DNA of 64,000 nt from CAIMUS01 sp046347625 (GCA_046347625.1 JAXMFU010000004.1:620001-684000), one strand, 5' to 3'. Numbered from the stretch's first letter, positions 48,193-57,489 are shown. The notes: generated from the sequence alone by a model not told the origin. Translations and numbers: made by a program.

Positions 48193-48942
48193 ATGGCGCG
48201 GTCCTCCATCGAATGGACGGAATCGACCTGGAATCCATTGACCGGTTGTCAGAAGATCAGCCCAGGGTGCAAACATTGCTATGCCGAGCGGATGGCCCTG
48301 CGGTTACAAGCGATGGGACAACCGAACTATCAGAACGGTTTTCGCTTGACCCTGCATCCTCGGGTGCTGGCGTTGCCTCTATCTTGGAAGAAGCCACAAA
48401 TCATTTTTGTCAATTCCATGAGCGACCTCTTCCAGGATGACGTCCCTGAAGAGTACATCCAGCAGGTCTTTGCCATTATGCGCAGCGCCCACTGGCATCA
48501 ATTTCAAGTATTGACCAAGCGCGCTGAACGGCTGGAGACAGTCAGTTCATTCATCGATTGGCCATCTAATGTCTGGATGGGTGTCAGCGTCGAAACCGAT
48601 AAATATACTTTTCGGATTGATCATCTGCGCAATACAGATGCCCATATCAAATTCTTATCACTGGAACCACTATTGGGGCCGTTGCCTAATTTAAATCTTA
48701 TAGGGATTGATTGGGTGATTGTGGGCGGTGAGTCGGGGTCTGGCGCCAGGCCAATGCAAAAAGAATGGGTTATTACCGTTCGTGAACAGTGTGCAGTGGC
48801 TGGTGTCCCATTTTTCTTTAAACAATGGGGTGGTGTTAACAGAAAACGAACAGGCCGACTGTTAGAGGGCCGGCAGTGGGATGGTATGCCACAGGCTTTT
48901 GAAGCACTCAGAGCATCAAGCCCTCAATTGATCTTGCTCTGA
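48193..48942 (+). CDS. DUF5131 (Gp37/Gp68-like) three-Cys-motif protein
   Basis: 249 aa, complete. Start MARSSIEWTESTWNPLTGCQKISPGCKHCYAE supplies the three cysteines (C-x6-C-x2-C) of the family. Then FRLTLHPRVLALPLSWKKPQIIFVNSMSDLFQDDVP, QVLTKRAERL, VWMGVSVET, FLSLEPLLGPLPNL, DWVIVGGESGSGARPM and FFFKQWGG, all standard. Radical-SAM-like Fe-S cluster binding is predicted; the reaction is not known. It always occurs with TcmP or in phages, and here its partner is broken. Confidence 0.92.
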   Translation: MARSSIEWTESTWNPLTGCQKISPGCKHCYAERMALRLQAMGQPNYQNGFRLTLHPRVLALPLSWKKPQIIFVNSMSDLFQDDVPEEYIQQVFAIMRSAHWHQFQVLTKRAERLETVSSFIDWPSNVWMGVSVETDKYTFRIDHLRNTDAHIKFLSLEPLLGPLPNLNLIGIDWVIVGGESGSGARPMQKEWVITVREQCAVAGVPFFFKQWGGVNRKRTGRLLEGRQWDGMPQAFEALRASSPQLILL

Positions 48943-49390
48943 AAGATTAAAACAAAAATTACTGGGACTTAAAGGGATGATGGCGTGATTATCGTGAACC
49001 ATCTCCTCCAGTGGACTCAACTTGAATAATAGGCCGCACGGATATAGTGGCTCAGTACCGTATTGAATTGATGGCCGAAGGCTTTCTTGATTTTCTAATG
49101 GGGGCGCCCGCTACGGCGGCAGTGATGCAAAAGCCAGTGCGCAGAAATTCCCGGAATAGTTTTTAGGCAGCAATCTGGTTGCCATCGCACCGTACATGAC
49201 GATCAGTGCCACCGCGCCAGGTGTAAGCGTCCTGGAAATTAGATAGCCGTATCGATCGATAGCCCGGAAGATAGGTGCGGGTGTACCCGGCAGCAAGCTG
49301 CCGGAGCACTTGAAGCTTTAGTAGCTGAGCGTAGCACAGTACAGCTTTTATGCTTACGGGCCACCCTTCTCGAAAGCCCGTCATTACTAA
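48943..49390. other. Intergenic, 3' exon side of the group II intron relic
   Basis: No gene supported. Minus-strand frames here (GFREGWPVSIKAVL...) show no family pattern. Confidence 0.3.
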
Positions 49391-49887
49391 GTCGGGTAGC
49401 CAAGCCATGTCACCGTGGCTCAGCCTCCTCAGAACCGGACGTGAAAGTCACCCTTCATCCGGCTCGAGCAGCTTACTCACTACCACACAAAAGCTTTAGC
49501 TGTGGACCTGCTGATGACAGTATAACGCTGTTACCCTGGTTCATCGGTACTCTCCCCTGCCGGGACAACGGCCAGGACCTCCCACGTTCACCGGCTCACG
49601 GTTGCGCCATGCCGGGCTCTCCGACCCCGGGGAGGCCACCCGCCTTCTGCCCTTCGTGAAAACGGTGGTGTTGTCGTCTGAGAACGTAACCTCATCGACC
49701 CTCCCAGAATGATCATTAACGGGGCGCTATCACTTCAGCCCGAAGGCTTACGGCCTACCGCATCCTTGTCTACGCTTAACCCCTGCCGTTACCGGCAATC
49801 GGCTCAAGACTCGGTACGAGATGGGCTGGGTCGGCCCTTTCTCGGTGGTACTTTCAGCCACTCGTGAACAGGCGCTTCGTGGCGCAC
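49391..49887 (-). mobile_element. ORF-less group II intron relic
   Basis: Minus strand. The 5' terminus is GTGCGCC at 49887-49881, followed by a domain I-like structured sequence. Domain V is GAGCCGGATGAAGGGTGAC, then TTTCACGTCCGGTTC (about 49427-49466). The domain VI stem is AGCCA...TGGCT, with the 3' end CTACCCGAC at 49391. This matches the 3' end CTACCCAAC of the intron at 32172. At 497 nt there is no room for a maturase, so domain IV has been deleted. It lies 28 nt downstream of the two-repeat protein gene. Confidence 0.65.
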
Positions 49888-49914
49888 TAAGCGTTTGATT
49901 TACAGTTCTGGTAC

Positions 49915-50520
49915 TCAATAGGAGACACATGCGTAATTTCCCTCCTGTCGCGCACCGCTTTCTATTTCAAGTTTCTCAGTGGTCGAACCACACCTTGCAG
50001 CTACTTTCGCTGTATAGGAGCCTTCGGGTAATTCTATTGTCATAGAGCCAGGTCGCACTTTGTAAGTTTTGCCACCCACACTTACAGTTAAAGTCGAGCC
50101 GGTATTATTGTTGACCTCGAAATAACCGACTGCGGGAGGCCGTGTGATGATTTCACTCCCCGTACACCAATATTGACCTGTGTGGGTCGAACCGTTAGTG
50201 ATATCGAAAGTGTCATTTACGGTACCACATCTAGCCGCTACGACTGCTGTGTAGGAGCCCTCGGCTAATTCAATCGAGGAAGAGCCGGAAGCTAGGGTAT
50301 GAGTGGCACCACCCACTTTTACTGTGAGCTTCGCACCCGTGTTATTTTCTACGACAAACGTACCTGTCTTAGGCTGAATGTCTTCTTGTGATAACGTGAA
50401 TGTTTTCCGACTCCGTTTCCCCACGAGGAATAGCTGGTACTGATTATTATGAATCTTATGGCGAACGCTCAGGTACTTTTTCCAGCCCGATCCAGGTTTA
50501 GCTCCAGCAACCATCGCCAT
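49915..50520 (-). CDS. Two-repeat cysteine-containing protein, unrecognised
   Basis: 201 aa. After a basic N-terminal region (GWKKYLSVRHKIHNNQYQLFLVGKRSRKTFTL) there are two tandem copies of a domain of about 65-70 residues: GTFVVENNTGAKLTVKVGG... SIELAEGSYTAVVAARCG ... GQYWC, and GYFEVNNNTGSTLTVSVGG... TIELPEGSYTAKVAARCG ... GNYAC. Each repeat has a conserved Cys pair and beta-strand pattern, resembling PEGA-like or immunoglobulin-like beta-sandwich units. No signal peptide, so a disulfide is uncertain. Its ATG lies 7 nt after the stop of the 56-aa frame, so the two are coupled. Function unknown. Confidence 0.6.
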   Translation of the reverse strand: MAMVAGAKPGSGWKKYLSVRHKIHNNQYQLFLVGKRSRKTFTLSQEDIQPKTGTFVVENNTGAKLTVKVGGATHTLASGSSSIELAEGSYTAVVAARCGTVNDTFDITNGSTHTGQYWCTGSEIITRPPAVGYFEVNNNTGSTLTVSVGGKTYKVRPGSMTIELPEGSYTAKVAARCGSTTEKLEIESGARQEGNYACVSY

Positions 50521-50526
50521 ATCTCA

Positions 50527-50697
50527 TTATCGCTCAAGCCAGCCAGCCAGCTGCAGGCCACCGCTACCGTTACGTCTGGGTCGAAAGAAGTACTCTTCAT
50601 CGCGTGAGGGTGTCTGTTCAGGCCTGGTGAACAGCCGGCGTGACGGGCCCTCATCCGCCAGTGCTACAGTCTGACCTTGTTCTAACAAGATGCTCAT
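50527..50697 (-). CDS. 56-aa hypothetical protein upstream of the repeat protein
   Basis: MSILLEQGQTVALADEGPSR... then ...SRDEEYFFRPRRNG... and ...LAGWLER. The ATG at 50697 has GAGG 7-8 nt upstream. Polar and without a TM segment. The ending TAATGAG is immediately followed by the 201-aa gene. Also possibly the N-terminal part of that protein after a frameshift; its codon use does not decide this. Confidence 0.4.
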   Translation of the reverse strand: MSILLEQGQTVALADEGPSRRLFTRPEQTPSRDEEYFFRPRRNGSGGLQLAGWLER

Positions 50698-50784
50698 ACA
50701 TCGCCTCAGCTACTCTCTGTGAGGAATCTATCTATAGCGTTCCTAGCTAATGTTAAGAGTTAAGAGTACTCACTGTCTTGTCTA

Positions 50785-53031
50785 TTATGATGGGTTACCT
50801 GACAGTGATGCTTTCATAATCTGAACGAGGAACCACAGCATTCCATGTTCGTCTATCTGTTGTTGCTGTGCTATTTCCTGTAAAGCGGGAGCGGATACAG
50901 GAGATAATTTAAGTAACTGCTCAATATCGCTCCGGTGCAAGGGAGACTGGCTTAATGACCACAGTGCTTTTAGATCTTCATCGGCTTTGATAGCAGACGC
51001 TAATTCTCGCTTCAAGGCGAGTGCTTCGATCAGATAAGTCAGTGCAACTAAGCGGTCTTCATTACGAATAATCTTGAGACATCCATAATTATATAACAGG
51101 GTCGCTACTTTGTCTCGAGAGAGACGAGAATTCTGACGCCACAATTGCTCCGCATGACGATAATGCTGTTCGGCAAGTTGTAGATCCTTCTCAGTCCGTA
51201 ATTGCAATCGTAAGTCCCCTGCCAATGTCAATGCCTCGAACTTGCTTTCCCAAGCGCTGTTATAAGGTGCTTCAATGGCACGCTCTGCTGCTTCTACGGC
51301 TTCTTGAAGTTGGTTTTGTGTTGCCAGTAACCGGGCAAGCTGCATCCAGCCGTTCGGGTGCAGAGAAGAGCGTCTCGCCGCTCTTTGGCAGTACTGGAGT
51401 GCCGCCTGAGAGTTAGCTGCCTCAGTTTTTTGACATGCCTTGGAAGAAGAGACGGCAAAATAATTGATATCGCCGTAGCCTAACCCATGGAATAGACTTA
51501 GGATGATCAGTAGTGCCAGCCAGCCAGTACTGCCTTGCAGTATTTTCCAGCCGAGGTTCGCGCGCTGAGAGAAGATAAGCAACAGACACATCATGGCAGT
51601 TACCCAGATGGCCAACCCGCCTTCAAACAGACCAGGAATCCAACGAGATTCACCAATTGCAAACGTGCTCCAGACTACGCCTGGAAGAATCCCTAGCCAT
51701 CGTCGTTGAGCACATACTCCAAGCCATGCGCCGACGACGGCTAATAGGGCGGCCGCGGCTGATCCGGTGATGGCGCCGGCTATTCCCGCTAATAACAATG
51801 GCTTGGCATCGTGGCGCAACACGTAGTCATAGTTTTCTGGCATCGCTATCGAGGTGACGAGTAGCGGTACGATTTGCAAAAGCAGGTGACCGAGCACGGC
51901 GCCCAGTACTAACAGCCATGCATTTTTCCCTAGACGCTTGAGTAAAGATGTATTTTTTGCATACGGGTCCTGACCGATCACAACTAAGACGATATAAAAG
52001 CCGAGATACATTAGAACAGAGAGCAAAAATTCAGTGAGGATTGCATAAAACTCCTGATAGGCAATTGATTTCACGATGAATCGTTGTAAGTAAGCCAACT
52101 GACCTATACCATAATCGGCTATCGTGTTAACTAAAAAACCTAAAAGTATAATTTCACGACTGGTGAGTGAGTAAACATAACGCTGTAAATACTTTTGCTC
52201 ATTATCTTCTTCTATTCTCAAAAGTTCCTCTGCTTCCCTTAAGGCATTTTCCCCACATATCTTAATAGCTTCTTCATCGGCAAGTGCTTCTCGCCAGCTC
52301 TCTAAAGACTGTACTAAAAGAACTGTCAGCGTAATGAATACCAAGCTGAAAAACAGATAATTTTTTCCTACTAATGAAGCCTGTAAAGCAGCCCACTCCC
52401 AGTTACTACTTGTTATATCGGTAAATATGGATTGAATAACTGTAAGAAAAAGACAGATTCCTGTAAGACCTGCCGCTATTATCAGTAGATGTTGCATGCC
52501 GAGTAATCGTTGCATATCTTTGTTCTCAGCATGGGCTGTTTCATGGACTAGAACAGCCGCCAAGGCATTCGGATGTTTTGAGAAGCGATTCCAAAGATGA
52601 AAAGGAAAAATCACAACTTTTTGTAGATGACCTTTGTGTCTTATAATACTAAATATTGGGTTTTTTAGAATAATTTTAGCTGAATCCTCTTTCAAAATCC
52701 TGAAATCGATTTGTTTAAGCCCTTTAAACTTTTGAAGATATGGGATAAATGGTATAACCTGATCTTTTAGTGAATTACTTTCCATCAGCTTCTTAGAGTT
52801 ACGCCAGTAAGTATAATTTTTATAAAACCAAGATAATAATAGTAGCCAGAAGAGAGCTCCGCCGCCTATAATAAGCTCGATCCCTTGTAATAAAGATAAT
52901 CTGTTAGGGATAAATTGAATAATGCCCCAGGGAAATATGTTTAATAGGGATACGACAGCTAACCCGCCTGAAAATATTAATAGTACTGTCGAGATACTAT
53001 GGTTTTTTACATCGGTTTCATTCGAGTTCAT
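50785..53031 (-). CDS. M48-like membrane metalloprotease with TPR-like tail
   Basis: 748 aa from the ATG at 53031 (MNSNETDVKNH). The alternative TTG at 53058 would overlap the upstream gene. Two N-terminal TMs (VLLIFSGGLAVVSLL, ELIIGGGALFWLLLL), then the zinc site VLVHETAHAENKD (HExxH) and the downstream ligand region SWREALADEEAI (ExxxD), as in M48 peptidases. Eight or so further TM helices run to about residue 550. The C-terminal part (about 560-750) is soluble and helical (CQRAARRSSLHPNGWMQLARLLATQNQLQEAVEAAERAIE, AEQHYRHAEQLWRQNSRL), TPR-like. Predicted role: membrane-bound proteolysis of a partner; substrate unknown. The upstream 140-aa membrane protein ends 14 nt before it and is the obvious candidate partner. 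Confidence 0.8.
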   Translation of the reverse strand: MNSNETDVKNHSISTVLLIFSGGLAVVSLLNIFPWGIIQFIPNRLSLLQGIELIIGGGALFWLLLLSWFYKNYTYWRNSKKLMESNSLKDQVIPFIPYLQKFKGLKQIDFRILKEDSAKIILKNPIFSIIRHKGHLQKVVIFPFHLWNRFSKHPNALAAVLVHETAHAENKDMQRLLGMQHLLIIAAGLTGICLFLTVIQSIFTDITSSNWEWAALQASLVGKNYLFFSLVFITLTVLLVQSLESWREALADEEAIKICGENALREAEELLRIEEDNEQKYLQRYVYSLTSREIILLGFLVNTIADYGIGQLAYLQRFIVKSIAYQEFYAILTEFLLSVLMYLGFYIVLVVIGQDPYAKNTSLLKRLGKNAWLLVLGAVLGHLLLQIVPLLVTSIAMPENYDYVLRHDAKPLLLAGIAGAITGSAAAALLAVVGAWLGVCAQRRWLGILPGVVWSTFAIGESRWIPGLFEGGLAIWVTAMMCLLLIFSQRANLGWKILQGSTGWLALLIILSLFHGLGYGDINYFAVSSSKACQKTEAANSQAALQYCQRAARRSSLHPNGWMQLARLLATQNQLQEAVEAAERAIEAPYNSAWESKFEALTLAGDLRLQLRTEKDLQLAEQHYRHAEQLWRQNSRLSRDKVATLLYNYGCLKIIRNEDRLVALTYLIEALALKRELASAIKADEDLKALWSLSQSPLHRSDIEQLLKLSPVSAPALQEIAQQQQIDEHGMLWFLVQIMKASLSGNPS

Positions 53032-53045
53032 GGGATAAATTTTTC

Positions 53046-53468
53046 TCAACGTAACCAATAACCAATAATCGTTCCTAGCAGACCGAACAAGCTTTTTTCA
53101 GTAGCCATGGCGGGTTTACCCCACAGGAGAATCCCTAACGAAAATAGAATCAAGACCAAGGAAATCATACACTGCATCCAGAAGCGCCGGCGAATGATGT
53201 TAACCTCTTCCTTGTCTTTTAAATATTTAATTAGTTGCATCATTTCATTATCATTTAACTGAATGCCATGCTCGGAAAGAATAGCCTTCTTCTCTGGAGT
53301 GTCATGAATTTTTCTACGCTTTTTGCGAAAACCTAGACCTTGTAGACCTTGGTCGCTATCGACAGATCTCAGAATCCGAGCCGCCGCTTCGACAGTCGAA
53401 CTGACAGCAGGAGTTCCCGAAAAGGCTTTCATGGCCTCTGTTATTCCTGAAAGAAAAGGTCGGTTCAT
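53046..53468 (-). CDS. 140-aa membrane protein next to the M48 protease
   Basis: ATG at 53468 with AGAGG 8 nt upstream. The cytoplasmic part has a basic patch (GLGFRKKRRKIHDTPEKKAIL) and a helical segment (LNDNEMMQLIKYLKDKEEVNIIRRRF). Two hydrophobic helices follow at the C-terminus (MQCMISLVLILFSLGILLWG and SLFGLLGTIIGYWL). First gene of the minus-strand cluster. No family recognised. Could be a substrate, adaptor or anchor of the protease. Confidence 0.6.
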   Translation of the reverse strand: MNRPFLSGITEAMKAFSGTPAVSSTVEAAARILRSVDSDQGLQGLGFRKKRRKIHDTPEKKAILSEHGIQLNDNEMMQLIKYLKDKEEVNIIRRRFWMQCMISLVLILFSLGILLWGKPAMATEKSLFGLLGTIIGYWLR

Positions 53469-53567
53469 TGCTATAACCTCTGCTAGAATGGTTTGAGTAG
53501 GGGAAATCGTTCTTCAGTAATAAACACCTTTATTATCGTTCACTCGAGCGGCAAAAAGCTTTTCCCG

Positions 53568-54374
53568 CTATCTTGAGTGGCTGATACCTTGGGCTTGAAA
53601 CACCTTCAGCACTTCATCGCCGTAGTGGTTGATCACCTTGACGGCGATTCTACCCGTCTCCGGCGGGTCGAACGGGCAGCTGGTGGTCGAGTAAAGCTCT
53701 GACCAGGCCGCTTCGTCAATTTCCGCTCGTAGCGCCCGCTTGAGCTTGTCGTAGGGATCACCGGCACCGGTGAAGTAGGCATGACGCACGAAGAAGCTCT
53801 CACCATTATAGTTCGTATCGATGAACCAGCAGGCAATATCGTCGGTGAAGTTCGAGCGAATCTGGCCGGTGGTCGGGTCGTAGATATCGAGGCCCCATAG
53901 CTCGACCTGGACCTTGCCGTCTGCACGGAGCTTGATCCTGCCGGTCTTGGGATCGAGGGGCTGAATATCGGGTTCGCCGAACACCATGAACAGGTTGCCG
54001 CTGCCGGTCTTCTTCAGCAGCGCTTCACCCATCGCCAGGTCGGGGTTCATGCGGGTGGGCAGCACCACCAGCTTACCGTAGCGCTTGGCTTCCTCCGAGA
54101 CGTGCGGGTCAAAGGCAAAGCCGCAGATCAGCAGCAGATCGAAGCCCACACCCCGGACTGCTTCCTTGGCGGCTTCCTTGACCTGCTCCGGGCCGACTGT
54201 GCCATGCTCCGGGCCGATGGAGACTGCCACCCGCTTCACCGTGCCATCTTTCTCGGTGTACTCGCCTTCGGCATGCAGCCACGCCCCGCCGGCGTAAGGT
54301 TCCAGCCGGTCGAACGTCAGCCGCTCGTTCTTGAGGGTGTTCTGCACGCCAGCCTTGCTGCTCTTCAATCTCAT
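53568..54374 (-). pseudogene. 3' remnant of a site-specific DNA methyltransferase
   Basis: 268 codons resembling only the C-terminal region of large adenine-specific (type III Mod-like) methyltransferases: SKAGVQNTLKNERLTFDRLEPYAGGAWLHAEGEY, FDLLLICGFAFDPHVSEEAKRYGKLVVLPTRMNPDLAM, LFMVFGEPDIQ, IACWFIDTNYNGESFFVRHAYF and the end GRIAVKVINHYGDEVLKVF. The catalytic DPPY and SAM domains are absent. The apparent ATG (54374) is supplied by the terminal CRISPR repeat, and similarity begins right at the repeat border. The gene was therefore truncated where the array now starts. Confidence 0.7.
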
Positions 54375-56060
54375 AACCCCTCATGGGGATAAATAACCTT
54401 ATCCAGAATTCGCTTTACCCTTACCCCTTTTGCCTCATAACCCCTCATGGGGATAAATAACACCGAATGTTGTCGCTGCATTAGTTGCAGTGTTCTCCTC
54501 ATAACCCCTCATGGGGATAAATAACGAATAGTTCACTCCATCCCGCCGGCGCCACCTTGCTCTCATAACCCCTCATGGGGATAAATAACGCCCTTGGGAA
54601 ATTCCTCCCAGAGGCGGCCATCGAGCTCATAACCCCTCATGGGGATAAATAACGGGGACGTTCCGGGCGGCGGGGGAAGTGTCGGTAGCCTCATAACCCC
54701 TCATGGGGATAAATAACTTGCCCGGGCCTTGGGCAAGGGGCGGGCAGTACCACCTCATAACCCCTCATGGGGATAAATAACGAGCAGGCCCTGAGCCGCT
54801 ATCGCCAGGGCATCAGCCTCATAACCCCTCATGGGGATAAATAACTGGCGTGAACGTCGTCGAGTACACTGTCGATGCCCCCTCATAACCCCTCATGGGG
54901 ATAAATAACATTGTTTATAATGACCAGAAGCACTGAATATGACAACTCATAACCCCTCATGGGGATAAATAACAAATCATAAGATAATCCAAACCAATTT
55001 ACCAAATAACTCATAACCCCTCATGGGGATAAATAACGCATATAGCGCGCAGATCATCTGCGCCTTGCGCTCCTCATAACCCCTCATGGGGATAAATAAC
55101 TACCAACTTCACCTCGGATAATTTCTGTAACGCATTCTCATAACCCCTCATGGGGATAAATAACTCGACCTCGAAGGCGATCTTAAGGAGCGTGTTATAC
55201 TCATAACCCCTCATGGGGATAAATAACAAATCAGCATTTTCCACCACGGCGTCTGATCACATACTCATAACCCCTCATGGGGATAAATAACCCGTGTTTC
55301 TTGTTTCGTCCCGTCTGTCCGTTCGGTCTCATAACCCCTCATGGGGATAAATAACGGTTGATGCCGAGGCGCTGTTCTTGGGATCGAAATGCTCATAACC
55401 CCTCATGGGGATAAATAACTTGCAGCGCTCGTAGCGCCGCCAGATTCACCGCCAGCTCATAACCCCTCATGGGGATAAATAACGAACGGGGGCGGACGAA
55501 GGACCATACCGAATCCAGTCTCATAACCCCTCATGGGGATAAATAACCGCTATTGCGCTCATCCCGATCACGGCGATAGTCGTCTCATAACCCCTCATGG
55601 GGATAAATAACTGGAACGAACACCGCTTCAGCGGGATCGGCCCCAGTGCTCATAACCCCTCATGGGGATAAATAACAAAACAGCCAAGAAATATAAATAT
55701 CGTGAGTCAGATCTCATAACCCCTCATGGGGATAAATAACGCGGGAAATGTGAGGCAATGGAGGTCATTGATGACGCTCATAACCCCTCATGGGGATAAA
55801 TAACGCGGCTGGCCAGCGATGAGCGCGGCCTGAGCTTCGACTCATAACCCCTCATGGGGATAAATAACCCGGCTGGCAGCACGACCTGCCGCGCCTGTCG
55901 TGATTCTCATAACCCCTCATGGGGATAAATAACTTTAAAGTTCTGAATATCTTCATTGGCTTACCTCATCTCATAACCCCTCATGGGGATAAATAACGTT
56001 TAAGCCGCTGATACTCTGCTTTCGGCATCCGCCTCATAACCCCTCATGGGGATAAATAAC
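54370..56060. CRISPR. CRISPR array, 27 repeats and 26 spacers
   Basis: 28-nt repeat, identical in all 27 copies. On the plus strand it begins CTCATAACCCC, has the palindromic core CCCCTCATGGGG and ends ATAAATAAC. Spacers are 35-37 nt (period 63-65). Both terminal repeats are perfect, so decay gives no hint of direction. On the plus strand the 9 nt after the hairpin end in AAC, similar in position to the 5' handle of type I-D crRNAs (hairpin then ACTGAAAC). This suggests plus-strand transcription, towards cas2. Alternatively, transcription in the cas direction would put the leader at 56061-56206. No spacer obviously matches another part of this window. Confidence 0.98.
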
Positions 56061-56206
56061 CCCCCAGATTATGCCAAAAGTCCGATCGCCGGGGGTACAG
56101 TCCGTGATCAAAATCGGCTGAAACGCCAGTAACAGCAACTTCGAAGGTAGGGATCGCAGGCTTCACTGAGGGTCGAAGTCAGGAGCTTTGGACAGTTTAA
56201 GGAAGT
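56061..56206. promoter_or_regulatory. Cas-side flank of the array (possible leader)
   Basis: 146 bp between the last repeat and the cas2 stop codon. It starts CCCCCAGATTATGCC and contains a CCCCC...GGGGG dyad (56061-56095). Not clearly AT-rich, unlike typical leaders. Whether it is the leader or the trailer depends on the unresolved array direction. Confidence 0.35.
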
Positions 56207-56509
56207 TCAAACGACGGAAAAATCCCGGCGGTGATCAGCTACCGCTTGGCGCTGTACCTCGCCCTTGCCGGAGGGATGCTTGATCATGTGGATTACCTCA
56301 ATATTATGTCGGTTCGCCGAAGTGATCTCAGTCACCCGATCATCCGGTATCATCAGGCGGCTTAACTTATGCCGCAATTCGATTGCCTTGGCTTCGGTAA
56401 TGTCGCCGGAAAATACTGAAAATTGTTCATGATTTAAATATTGCCGAAGTAATTTTCTAAACTTTCCGGTGCGCTTGGCTTCTACATCGTAAGTGACCAA
56501 CATGAACAT
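56207..56509 (-). CDS. cas2: CRISPR-associated endoribonuclease/integration factor Cas2
   Basis: 100 aa from the ATG at 56509 (MFMLVTYDVEAKR). A GTG at 56515 would overlap the cas1 stop. Ferredoxin-like fold start with the conserved Asp in VTYDV, then GKFRKLLRQYLNHEQFSVFSGDITEAKAIELRHKL, which fits Cas2 (F.SVF.G). Forms the integrase complex with Cas1 as structural partner. Last gene of the cas operon, next to the array. Confidence 0.95.
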   Translation of the reverse strand: MFMLVTYDVEAKRTGKFRKLLRQYLNHEQFSVFSGDITEAKAIELRHKLSRLMIPDDRVTEITSANRHNIEVIHMIKHPSGKGEVQRQAVADHRRDFSVV

Positions 56510-56511
56510 CG

Positions 56512-57480
56512 TCACACCTTGCGTTTAAAAGACTCGTATTCGGCTACTCCCAGTAAGTGTCGTTCAATCGCCAGGGCTTCCCGATAAACCCACTCTCGAA
56601 AAGTTCGACCTTGGTAGACTTCTTCCAAGCGGATGGAAAATTGTTCCGCTACCTGGCGACGCCCGGTTTCACTGAGCAGACAAACTCCCTCATGCTGCTC
56701 GAACCAGGTATCCGCTATCATTTGACGACGTGCCATCCGGAAAATCAGTTCATCAGTCAGTAACGGTTTAAAAGGTTCCGCCAAATCCAAACTTAAGGAG
56801 GCCCGCCCATTGCCAGGGCTGTGCAGCAAGCTGAACGCTTCTTCCAGATGCGTTTTAAAGGCTTCATGCCGGCAAATGGTATACGTGAGTTGGTTAAGAA
56901 AGGAGAGCAGGCAGTTGATGGGATTGTTGGGTGGACGCCGGACCCGTGGACCAAAATCCAATACCGGGTCGATCAATTTCCAAGACTCATAGTAAAACTG
57001 ATGCAGATTACCCTCCATACCCATCAAGGCAGCGGTATCTGTAGCCTTATGGAGGTGATCCAGGATTCGTTGCATTTCTGTAATGGCAGATTGTAATGCC
57101 ATATTGCCACGATAGCGATAATACAGCAAATTGGCACGCATATTATGCCCGGCCCCACGGACAATCTCTCTGGCTAATGGCATTCGCTGTGCCTGATCCA
57201 ACAAGGCTTGAGCCTGGAGTAGCTTGATGCGTCCGGCAGGGTTTTTGTCAATGGGTTCGAATGCGCCCTTGAAGTAGCCGTAATGATCGAATATTGACAG
57301 CCGAACTCCATGTTTACCGCATAGGGTCAGCAAGCGGGAGTTCAAGTCCCCTTCCGCCAGCAACACCAGATGACCGATTTTCTCAATCGGGAACAGGCGG
57401 GTTTGCCCGCCTACCGTCACGGCCAACGTATTTTCCCGCTGCTTTAAGCGGGCTTCCCTGGAAATAAACAAGGTTTCCAT
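56512..57480 (-). CDS. cas1: CRISPR-associated integrase Cas1
   Basis: 322 aa. N-terminal beta domain (LFISREARLKQRENTLAVT), and the helical catalytic domain with the three metal ligands E156 (MGMEGNLHQFYYESW), H220 (SLLHSPGNGRASLSLD) and D232 (SLDLAEPFKPLLTDELIF). Starts 9 nt after cas4 ends, with GAGGAAAT as RBS. Inserts new spacers into the array. All key residues present. Confidence 0.97.
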   Translation of the reverse strand: METLFISREARLKQRENTLAVTVGGQTRLFPIEKIGHLVLLAEGDLNSRLLTLCGKHGVRLSIFDHYGYFKGAFEPIDKNPAGRIKLLQAQALLDQAQRMPLAREIVRGAGHNMRANLLYYRYRGNMALQSAITEMQRILDHLHKATDTAALMGMEGNLHQFYYESWKLIDPVLDFGPRVRRPPNNPINCLLSFLNQLTYTICRHEAFKTHLEEAFSLLHSPGNGRASLSLDLAEPFKPLLTDELIFRMARRQMIADTWFEQHEGVCLLSETGRRQVAEQFSIRLEEVYQGRTFREWVYREALAIERHLLGVAEYESFKRKV

Positions 57481-57489
57481 GATATTTCC

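Noticed and set aside
49111..49408. Minus-strand frames after the group II intron as a protein gene
   Set aside because: No RBS, no family pattern; they start inside domain VI of the intron.
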